A stretch of 10,445 bases of DNA from Candidatus Curtissbacteria bacterium RIFCSPHIGHO2_01_FULL_41_11 (GTDB taxonomy: Bacteria; Patescibacteriota; Microgenomatia; Curtissbacterales; GWA2-41-24). The position numbers and the translations under genes are program-made. Positions 6,160 to 10,445 of this stretch are shown in pieces. The stretch spans positions 1 through 10,445 of the forward strand of contig MFAZ01000016.1 of the NCBI GenBank assembly GCA_001776335.1, read 5' to 3'. The notes below the pieces were generated by a model. It had not been told where the DNA came from and searched no databases. It saw only the letters and a program-made list of their open reading frames with translations. Each line of letters opens with the position of its first letter. The stretch's first letter is position 1.

Positions 6160-6213
6160 CGCTAGATTTATCTCCTTGACTACGGTATCTAGCGGAGGAG
6201 AAAAAAGGAGATA
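6160..6213 (+). promoter_or_regulatory. rpsB leader: hairpin whose loop is complementary to the Shine-Dalgarno
   Basis: CGCTAGAT (6160-6167) pairs with ATCTAGCG (6187-6194), an eight-base-pair stem with a 19-base loop. Inside the loop TATCTCCTT (6169-6177) is perfectly complementary over nine bases to AAGGAGATA (6205-6213), which holds the rpsB Shine-Dalgarno. Both pairings together make an H-type pseudoknot that would hide the ribosome site. S2-controlled leaders are known for rpsB-tsf in E. coli; whether this one binds S2 is inference. Confidence 0.6.
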
Positions 6214-6218
6214 TTGAT

Positions 6219-7004
6219 ATGTTGATTCCATCAATGCAGGAACTGCTTGAGGCCGGAGTTCACTTCGGTCATCAGGTTCGTCGTTGGAACCCAAAAATGA
6301 GGCCGTATATTTTTACGGCTCGCGAGGGGGTTCATGTTATAGACCTCGAAAAGACTTTTGCCAAGCTTGCAGAAGCATGCGATTTTGTTAAAAGTATCGG
6401 GGAAGGCGGCGGAGTGATGATTTTTCTGGCATCTAAAAAACAAGCTAGGTCTATTATTGTCGAAGAAGCAACGAGAGCCGGAGCAAAGTATGTCGTCGAA
6501 AGATGGATAGGCGGGCTTTTGACCAATTGGGAACTGACAAGCAAAAATATTAAGAAACTTGTCGATTTAAAAGCTAAGAAAGAGGCTGGAGAGTTTAAAG
6601 AGAGAACCAAAAAAGAAAACCTTTTAATTGACAGGGAAATTGCCAAGTTGCAGAGATTATATGGAGGCGTCGAGGATTTGGAAAAATTGCCCGATGCAAT
6701 TTTTGTGGTGGATGTGAGGAAAGAAGAAAATGCTTGCCGGGAGGCTTTAAAAAAAGAAATTCCGGTTGTCGCAATTGCAGACACAAACGCGAATTTGGAT
6801 TTGGTAACTTATCCCATTCCGGGAAATGATGATGCCATCAAGGCGATAAAGGTTATTTGCGCTGCTGTTGCAGACAGCTATCTTGAAGGCAGACAAGCAT
6901 TCGAGAAAAAATCCGCGAGAGAAAAATTAGAAGCAGATAAAAAGGCGGCAATTGCCGAGAAAGCTGCAGCTAAAGCATCAGAAGATAAAACAAGTGGTAA
7001 TTAA
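6219..7004 (+). CDS. rpsB: Small ribosomal subunit protein uS2
   Basis: uS2 joins the 30S subunit late and, with bS1, helps bind mRNA. The 261-residue product shows the family's signature throughout: SMQELLEAGVHFGHQVRRWNPKM at the start, YIFTAREGVHVIDLEKT, FLASKKQARSIIVEEA, the conserved RWIGGLLTNW, then LYGGVEDLEKLPDAIFVVDVRKE and VAIADTNANLDLVTYPIPGNDDA. The C-terminal tail is lysine/alanine-rich (KKAAIAEKAAAKASEDK), as in many S2 proteins. A clear AAGGAG lies nine bases before the ATG. The stop TAA shares base 7004 with the tsf ATG (TAATG), so tsf is probably translationally coupled and both may be controlled by the rpsB leader. Confidence 0.98.
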   Translation: MLIPSMQELLEAGVHFGHQVRRWNPKMRPYIFTAREGVHVIDLEKTFAKLAEACDFVKSIGEGGGVMIFLASKKQARSIIVEEATRAGAKYVVERWIGGLLTNWELTSKNIKKLVDLKAKKEAGEFKERTKKENLLIDREIAKLQRLYGGVEDLEKLPDAIFVVDVRKEENACREALKKEIPVVAIADTNANLDLVTYPIPGNDDAIKAIKVICAAVADSYLEGRQAFEKKSAREKLEADKKAAIAEKAAAKASEDKTSGN

Positions 7005-7462
7005 TGGGCGTATCTTTGGATCAAATTAAGCAGTTACGAGAAAAAACAAGTGCTGGTGTTGCCGATTGCCGGAAGGCTTTGGAGGAGGCGGGCGGCGACT
7101 TTGAAAAAGCGGAAGAGCTTTTGAAAAGCTGGGGTATAGACAAAGCCGCAAGCAAAGCTGACAGGGAGGCCGGTCAGGGTTTGGTAGAAACTTATATTCA
7201 TAGTGGTGGCAAAGTCGGTGCGATGGTGGAAGTTAACTGCGAAACGGATTTTGTTGCCAGAACAGACGAGTTTAAAACGTTGGCTCACGAGGTTGCCATG
7301 CAGGTTTCTGCAATGGACCCAAAAGATGTTGAAGAACTTTTGGAGCAAGAATATATTCGGGATTCATCTAAAAAAATTGGGGACTTGGTAAAAGAAGCAA
7401 TTGCAAAACTCGGGGAAAATATAGTAATCAAGCGCTTTATGAGATTTGAATTAGGACAATGA
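7004..7462 (+). CDS. tsf: Elongation factor Ts, short form
   Basis: EF-Ts recycles EF-Tu-GDP to EF-Tu-GTP. At 152 aa it is far shorter than E. coli EF-Ts (283 aa). It keeps the N-terminal UBA-like module (IKQLREKTSAGVADCRKALEEAGGDFEKAEELLKSWG is its core) and the nucleotide-exchange motif TDFVAR with Asp82 and Phe83, the residues that push into the EF-Tu G domain in E. coli. One reduced core domain follows and ends in ENIVIKRFMRFELG. The second half of the core and the coiled coil of the E. coli protein are missing; short EF-Ts forms are normal in several lineages, so this is not read as a truncation. The TGA stop overlaps the next gene's ATG by four bases. Confidence 0.96.
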   Translation: MGVSLDQIKQLREKTSAGVADCRKALEEAGGDFEKAEELLKSWGIDKAASKADREAGQGLVETYIHSGGKVGAMVEVNCETDFVARTDEFKTLAHEVAMQVSAMDPKDVEELLEQEYIRDSSKKIGDLVKEAIAKLGENIVIKRFMRFELGQ

Positions 7463-7713
7463 TGACAGAAAGATTGCCTGAAACTTACTTGAAAACGTTT
7501 GCACAGTTGGATTTAGAATCACAAAAAGCTGTCGCAGATTATTTGAAGGGAGTGAGAGATAAATTTACCAGTGGTGGACTTAAAGCGGTGGTGGATTGGG
7601 ATTTATATTTAAGCCTGGATAACGAAAAGGTTGGTGTAAGCCCTCTATTTATTTTGGGTTTGGAAACGAGGGTAATGTCGCAAACATATAAGGAACTTAC
7701 TGGTGCAAGATAA
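7459..7713 (+). CDS. Hypothetical 84-aa protein between tsf and frr, where pyrH usually lies
   Basis: Not recognised. It overlaps tsf by four bases (ATGA) and has a second in-frame ATG at 7462; three bases separate its stop from the frr ATG. Such tight packing argues that it is a real translated gene. The sequence begins with a helix-like stretch (LKTFAQLDLESQKAVADYLKGVRDKF), then has a strand-like VVDWDLYLSLD and ends in GLETRVMSQTYKELTG. No cysteines, signal peptide or membrane helix are visible. It is much too short to be UMP kinase and has none of its motifs. Its place suggests a translation-linked or purely historical association; the function is unknown. Confidence 0.75.
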   Translation: MMTERLPETYLKTFAQLDLESQKAVADYLKGVRDKFTSGGLKAVVDWDLYLSLDNEKVGVSPLFILGLETRVMSQTYKELTGAR

Positions 7714-7716
7714 ATT

Positions 7717-8265
7717 ATGGATTTAAATTCTGCCAGGTTAAAAATGAATGATGCGATTTCGCATCTTAAGGGTGAGCTTGCCCAGATTAGAACGGGAAGG
7801 GCGAGCGCAAGTTTAGTTTCTGACATCATGGTGGAGGCTTACAACTCCAAGATGATGGTCAAGGAGCTTGCGCAAATTACGACTCCGGAGCCGGCTGTTA
7901 TTTTAATTTCCCCTTGGGACAAATCAATTATTACAAATATTGTCGGTGGAATTTCCAAAGCCAATATTGGCTTAAATGGAGTCGTGGACGGTGATTTGAT
8001 CAGAATTGTTATTCCTCCACTGACGTCGGAGAGACGGGAAGAGTTTATCAAGCAAATGCACGGAACTTTGGAGAAATACCATGTGCAGATAAGGCAATTA
8101 AGACATGAAGCGAGAGAAGACTTGAAGTCTCAAAAAGAATCGGGATCGATTTCGGAAGATGAAGAAAAAAGGCTTGGGGAGCAATTGCAAAAGTTGCACG
8201 ATGAGTACATTGAGGCTATTGAAGTTGCGGGAAAAGCAAAAGAAGAAGAGTTGAGACAAATATAA
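7717..8265 (+). CDS. frr: Ribosome recycling factor
   Basis: RRF splits post-termination ribosomes together with EF-G. The 182-residue product is of normal length (about 185). It shows family hallmarks: LKGELAQIRTGRASASLVSDIMVEAY in the first helix and its turn, the domain II section LAQITTPEPAVILISPWDKSII, IRIVIPPLTSERREEFIKQ, and the long C-terminal helix with RQLRHEAREDLK and DEEKRLGEQLQKLHDEYI. Helices 1, 2 and 3 of the three-helix bundle with the small alpha/beta domain between them are accounted for. It follows the unknown 84-aa gene by three bases and closes the rpsB-tsf transcript; a repeat-filled spacer separates it from rseP. Confidence 0.98.
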   Translation: MDLNSARLKMNDAISHLKGELAQIRTGRASASLVSDIMVEAYNSKMMVKELAQITTPEPAVILISPWDKSIITNIVGGISKANIGLNGVVDGDLIRIVIPPLTSERREEFIKQMHGTLEKYHVQIRQLRHEAREDLKSQKESGSISEDEEKRLGEQLQKLHDEYIEAIEVAGKAKEEELRQI

Positions 8266-8267
8266 TT

Positions 8268-8372
8268 AACTCAAATCGCAAATCTTAGATCTCAAAACTA
8301 TATCTTAAAACTTATATCTTGAGATTTTAGATTTGAAATGTAGATTTGAGTTTTGAATTTTGAGATTTAAGA
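8268..8372 (+). repeat. Inverted array of degenerate 7-nt repeats (long imperfect hairpin) between frr and rseP
   Basis: The spacer divides into heptads such as CAAATCG, CAAATCT, TAGATCT, CAAAACT, then ATATCTT twice, and later AGATTTG, AGTTTTG, AATTTTG and AGATTTA. The strand sense flips midway, so arms pair: AACTCAAATC (8268-8277) with GATTTGAGTT (8343-8352) perfectly, and the 17 bases 8279-8295 with 8319-8335 at 15 positions or more. There is no T-tract, so it is not a typical terminator. No convincing promoter or Shine-Dalgarno for rseP is visible in it. Confidence 0.75.
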
Positions 8373-8376
8373 TATT

Positions 8377-9528
8377 ATGTTAACAGTTATCGTTTTCATT
8401 TTAATTCTGTCGGTCTTGGTTATGCTTCACGAGTTGGGGCATTTTTTAATGGCGAAAAGGGCCGGAATTGGTGTTGAGGAATTTGGTTTCGGTTTGCCGC
8501 CCAGGATTTGGGGAAAGAAAATCCGCGGAACAATTTATTCTATAAACTGGTTGCCGTTTGGGGGTTTTGTGCGGCTGGTTGGAGAAGATCCGGATGATAA
8601 GCAAAGCTTTTCTTCGAATAAGCAGAGCTTTTCTTCGAATAAAAAAATTGAACCGAAAAATAGCTTTGCTGTAAAAACTTTACCGCAGAGAATACTGGTA
8701 GTTATTGCAGGTGTGTTTATGAATTTTATGCTGGCAATTGTTATCTTTTACGTCGTAGTTGCTGCACTTGGGTTTAAGGTAAGCTTGCCACTTTTGGTCG
8801 AGCATAAGTTCAAATTTGTGGATCAGTCAAAACAAGTTCTTGTAGAAGGAGTGAATCCCGGATCTGCAGCAGATGGGGCAGGTATTAAACCGGGAGACTC
8901 GATTATTTATGCCAGCAGTCAAAAAATAGATTCTATAGACAGTTTGCAAAAGGTGATTCGTGCGAACCAAGACAAGCAAATCGAACTAGTATTGGAAAAT
9001 CCTGCAAATAACTCAAAAAGAACAGTCTTTGTCGTTCCTCAGTTTAGTGAAGAGTTAAATGTACCTGCAATTGGTGTGGGACTCGGTGAACTTTTGGTTT
9101 TGAATTATGACACTCCCATGCAAAAGCTTTTGAGCGGTTTTATTCACAGTTATAACACTGTAGATTACAGCATTAAAATTTTTGGAGAATTAATCGGTTA
9201 TTCTATGAAATCGCGCGATTTTACTCCGGTTCGCGAGGGAGTTTCCGGACCGGTCGGAATTGCACAAATCACTTCGCAGGCTGTTGCGATGGGGCCAATT
9301 TCCGTTTTACAGCTTGCCGGTCTGCTTTCCCTAAACCTTGCAGTTGTTAATGTTCTGCCAATTCCGGCTCTTGATGGCGGGAGATTTTTCTTTTTGCTGA
9401 TTGAAGCAGTTACCAGAAGAAAAATTTATCCAAAGATTGAAAAGTGGGCACACACAATTGGTTTTGCACTGCTTTTAGGCCTGATTGTTTTAATTACTTT
9501 TAACGATATTGCAAAACTTCTTCGCTGA
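8377..9528 (+). CDS. rseP: RseP/YaeL-family site-2 intramembrane zinc metalloprotease (M50)
   Basis: Site-2 proteases cut transmembrane segments of anti-sigma factors or clear signal-peptide remnants in the inner membrane. Residues 1-17 form the first membrane helix, followed by the zinc site HELGHFLMAKRAG (His18, Glu19, His22). A second membrane segment lies near 108-132 (ILVVIAGVFMNFMLAIVIFYVVV). One PDZ domain spans about 150-215 (PGSAADGAGIKPGDSII). The third zinc ligand is in NVLPIPALDGGRFF (Asp333), and the C-terminal helix ends ALLLGLIVLITF. E. coli RseP has two PDZ domains; this 383-aa protein has one, as in many bacteria. A 21-bp tandem duplication adds KQSFSSN twice in the loop at residues 75-88. 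In other bacteria rseP lies with dxr and cdsA, which are absent here. No anti-sigma factor is visible. Confidence 0.95.
   Translation: MLTVIVFILILSVLVMLHELGHFLMAKRAGIGVEEFGFGLPPRIWGKKIRGTIYSINWLPFGGFVRLVGEDPDDKQSFSSNKQSFSSNKKIEPKNSFAVKTLPQRILVVIAGVFMNFMLAIVIFYVVVAALGFKVSLPLLVEHKFKFVDQSKQVLVEGVNPGSAADGAGIKPGDSIIYASSQKIDSIDSLQKVIRANQDKQIELVLENPANNSKRTVFVVPQFSEELNVPAIGVGLGELLVLNYDTPMQKLLSGFIHSYNTVDYSIKIFGELIGYSMKSRDFTPVREGVSGPVGIAQITSQAVAMGPISVLQLAGLLSLNLAVVNVLPIPALDGGRFFFLLIEAVTRRKIYPKIEKWAHTIGFALLLGLIVLITFNDIAKLLR
8599..8640 (+). repeat. 21-bp tandem duplication in rseP
   Basis: Two adjacent 21-base units (8599-8619 and 8620-8640) differ at one base (AAGCAAAGC versus AAGCAGAGC, then TTTTCTTCGAAT in both). 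The unit length keeps the frame and encodes KQSFSSN twice between the first HExxH region and the second membrane segment, on a loop likely to tolerate it. Confidence 0.9.
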
Positions 9529-9541
9529 ATTTTGTTACCTC

Positions 9542-9583
9542 CGTCATTGCGAGGATCCGGCGAAGCCGAAGACGAAGCAATCT
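9542..9583 (-). repeat. Left copy of a short interspersed repeat (GTCATTGCGAG...CGAAGCAATCT)
   Basis: Read on the minus strand it begins AGATTGCTTCG and ends CTCGCAATGAC, like the copy at 9786-9813 on the plus strand, with extra internal sequence that holds a small CGGC-GAA-GCCG hairpin. ATTGC and GCAAT near its ends pair. I recall sequences with these termini as common intergenic repeats in many bacterial genomes. It lies 15 bases after the rseP stop and its boundary overlaps the stop codon of the GIY-YIG remnant. Confidence 0.75.
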
Positions 9584-9775
9584 ATCTAATTATTTCTTCG
9601 TATAAATCGTTGAAATCTTGATTCATAGAAGTTATAAGTTTCAATTTTTTACTTCTCGAGCCAGCTTTTAATTGTTTTTCTCTTTTAATGGCCTCTTCAA
9701 TGCTCTTATAAATTTCGTAGTAAATCAATTTGTATATGTTGTTGCAATATAAACGAAATATTGTTTTTCTTGCAT
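9582..9775 (-). pseudogene. Remnant of a UPF0213-type GIY-YIG nuclease with a deleted middle
   Basis: From ATG 9775 on the minus strand the frame reads MQEKQYFVYIATTYTN and stops. This matches the start of small GIY-YIG proteins, whose first strand holds the 'GIY' half. A second frame then reads YKLIYYEIYKSIEEAIKREK, continues QLKAGSRSKKLKLITSMNQD and ends DLYEEIIR-stop at 9582. That is the usual C-terminal half of the same family. The piece between them, with the 'YIG' half, the catalytic arginine and the EHKN segment, is missing: roughly 30 residues lost with a frameshift near 9735-9745. An intact relative would be about 85-95 aa. No active nuclease is expected. It sits between two inverted short repeats, so a mobile or repeat-associated origin is possible. 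Confidence 0.8.
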
Positions 9776-9785
9776 AACTCTATGG

Positions 9786-9813
9786 TAAGATTGCTTCGCT
9801 TCGCTCGCAATGA
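9786..9813 (+). repeat. Right copy of the short interspersed repeat, inverted relative to the left copy
   Basis: AGATTGCTTCG (from 9788) through CTCGCAATGAC (to 9813) has the same ends as the left copy at 9542-9583 in opposite orientation, with a shorter middle. ATTGC and GCAAT at its ends pair to make a small hairpin. Its right end is seven bases from the csaA start codon. If translated in the csaA frame it gives VRLLRFARND, a string I recognise as a repeat artefact at gene starts. Confidence 0.75.
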
Positions 9814-9820
9814 CAAAAAA

Positions 9821-10153
9821 ATGGTAACAATTGATGATTTTCAAAAATTAGACATAAGAGTCGGGAAGATTGTTAAAGTTGAGGATTTTCCGGAGGCGAG
9901 GAAACCTTCATACAAGTTAACTATTGATTTTGGCGATGAAATCGGAACTAAACACTCTTCCGCTCAGCTTGTCGATCTCTACACAAAAAAGGAACTAGAA
10001 GGTAAACTGGTTCTAGGTGTGGTAAATTTAGAACCGAGACAAATTGGCCCGTATGTTTCTGAAGTGCTGACTATTGGAGTACCGAACGATGATCACCACT
10101 GTATTTTAGTCGTTCCGGATAAAGACGCTAAGGAAGGAGTGCGGTTATATTGA
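9821..10153 (+). CDS. csaA: CsaA-type tRNA-binding (OB-fold) protein
   Basis: The 110-residue product matches B. subtilis CsaA in length and in its order of motifs: DDFQKLDIRVGKIVKVEDFPEA near the start, then PSYKLTIDFG, GTKHSSAQL, LVLGVVNLEPRQIGPYVSEVL and a PDKDAKEGVRL tail. This fold is the EMAP-II/MetRS-C-like tRNA-binding domain. CsaA was described as chaperone-like and export-related in Bacillus; tRNA binding is the conserved structural feature. I place the start at ATG 9821, since the longer frame from TTG 9761 only translates the repeat and has no homology. No Shine-Dalgarno is seen, the upstream bases being the repeat end and an A-run. The proS leader begins at its stop codon. Confidence 0.92.
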   Translation: MVTIDDFQKLDIRVGKIVKVEDFPEARKPSYKLTIDFGDEIGTKHSSAQLVDLYTKKELEGKLVLGVVNLEPRQIGPYVSEVLTIGVPNDDHHCILVVPDKDAKEGVRLY

Positions 10154-10222
10154 GCCTATAACGGGGTGAGCCTATAACAGGGTTGCACCCTGTATACGTT
10201 GTGGTGATAGGCTAAACGTATA
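10151..10222 (+). promoter_or_regulatory. Structured leader before proS: 16-bp tandem repeat, nested hairpins, possible pseudoknot
   Basis: TGAGCCTATAACGGGG (10151-10166) is followed at once by TGAGCCTATAACAGGG (10167-10182); the first TGA is the csaA stop. An outer stem AGCCTAT (10169-10175) / ATAGGCT (10207-10213) encloses a perfect inner stem ACAGGGT (10177-10183) / ACCCTGT (10187-10193) with a TGC loop. In addition TATACGTT (10193-10200) is complementary to AACGTATA (10215-10222), just before ATG 10224, which would make a pseudoknot with the outer stem. The first repeat copy could replace the second as outer arm. No Shine-Dalgarno or T-tract is present. Confidence 0.6.
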
Positions 10223-10223
10223 T

Positions 10224-10445
10224 ATGAAATACTCACAGCTTTTTGGAAAAACAATTAAAGAGACACCTCGAGATGCAACACTTGTATCGCACAAGCTTTT
10301 ATATAAAGCAGGTTTTATACGTGAATCAACAGCAGGAAGATATTATTTTCTTACTTTAGGAGTAAGAGTTCAACAAAAAATCCAGAAGATAATAAAAGAA
10401 GAAATGGATGCTACTGGGTCACAAGAAATACTTGTGCCAATATTG
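10224..10445 (+). CDS. proS: Prolyl-tRNA synthetase, 5' part, cut by the window's right edge
   Basis: ProRS charges tRNA-Pro with proline. The 74 visible codons begin MKYSQLFGKTIKETPRDAT, followed by SHKLLYKAGFIRESTAGRYYFLTLG and IIKEEMDATGSQEILVPIL. These are the bacterial-type ProRS N-terminus and the start of the class II catalytic core (motif 1 region with GFIR...AGxYxxLPLG and the following EEMxxxGxQE). The editing (INS) domain and motifs 2 and 3, if present, lie beyond the window, so nothing can be said about them. ATG 10224 is the only sensible start; it has no Shine-Dalgarno and follows a potentially structured leader. It ends the classical rpsB-to-proS gene order. Confidence 0.95.
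   Translation, partial: MKYSQLFGKTIKETPRDATLVSHKLLYKAGFIRESTAGRYYFLTLGVRVQQKIQKIIKEEMDATGSQEILVPIL

Noticed and set aside
6332..6784. 150-codon minus-strand open frame opposite rpsB
   Set aside because: It lies wholly inside rpsB, is rich in Ser/Phe/Leu as expected for an antisense shadow and has no recognisable motif.
7004..7462. Frameshifted or truncated tsf
   Set aside because: The short frame ends in a plausible EF-Ts C-terminus and overlaps the next gene neatly; short EF-Ts forms are known.
7459..7713. Truncated pyrH (UMP kinase) remnant
   Set aside because: No UMP kinase motif such as the glycine-rich N-terminal segment or the GTGNP-type sequence is seen, so position alone is not enough.
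8268..8372. CRISPR-like array
   Set aside because: Units are 7 nt and degenerate without spacers; a CRISPR needs about 23-47-nt repeats with unique spacers.
9761..9820. Extended N-terminus of CsaA from TTG 9761
   Set aside because: It translates a repeat and part of the GIY-YIG remnant; CsaA homology and normal length begin at 9821.
10151..10222. T-box or tRNA-like element before proS
   Set aside because: About 70 nt only, with no specifier loop, T-box sequence or terminator, and no cloverleaf could be drawn.

Overview
The window reads as a stretch of chromosome from a reduced bacterium. My best guess is a member of the Candidate Phyla Radiation / Patescibacteria, possibly a Microgenomates-type lineage. 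The reasons are the compressed rpsB-to-proS cluster, the short EF-Ts, several ORFan-like small proteins, weak or absent Shine-Dalgarno sites on many genes, heptanucleotide repeats between and inside genes, and palindromic repeats translated inside proteins. UGA is a stop codon here (tsf, rseP and csaA end in TGA), so the genetic code is standard table 11. The phylum call is inference. All intact genes lie on the + strand; the only minus-strand coding trace is a decayed GIY-YIG nuclease.

Layout. (1) 2-1549: 3' part of topA, carrying three repeat-derived insertions. (2) 1586-5272: a deoxyuridine/thymidylate block, made of a NUDIX-dCTP deaminase fusion, thymidylate kinase and a double-length ThyX-family protein; tmk and thyX overlap as TAATG. 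(3) 5318-6115: three small unknown proteins. The second sits behind a near-perfect promoter (TTGACA-N16-TATAAT) followed at once by an intrinsic-terminator-like hairpin. (4) 6219-8265: rpsB, tsf, an unknown 84-aa gene where pyrH usually lies, and frr, tightly overlapped. rpsB has a leader that can fold so that a loop pairs with its Shine-Dalgarno. (5) 8377-9528: rseP (M50 site-2 protease), behind an inverted array of degenerate 7-nt repeats. (6) 9529-9820: a GIY-YIG nuclease remnant between two oppositely oriented copies of a short repeat. (7) 9821-10445: csaA and the 5' end of proS, separated by a structured leader that can form a pseudoknot.

How the genes fit together. The Dcd domain makes dUTP from dCTP, the fused NUDIX domain could hydrolyse a nucleotide (unproven), ThyX would methylate dUMP to dTMP and Tmk phosphorylates dTMP, so block 2 covers a dCTP-to-dTDP route. 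Blocks 4 to 7 are a collapsed version of the widespread rpsB-tsf-pyrH-frr-uppS-cdsA-dxr-rseP-proS cluster: the pyrH, uppS, cdsA and dxr steps are absent and the translation genes remain.

The most interesting items are the two ThyX halves, which look complementarily degenerate in the signature motif; the NUDIX-Dcd fusion; the GIY-YIG remnant flanked by inverted repeats; the rpsB and proS leader folds; the promoter/terminator leader at 5576-5654; and the recurring 7-nt repeat period in three places. All structure and homology calls were made by eye without database searches.
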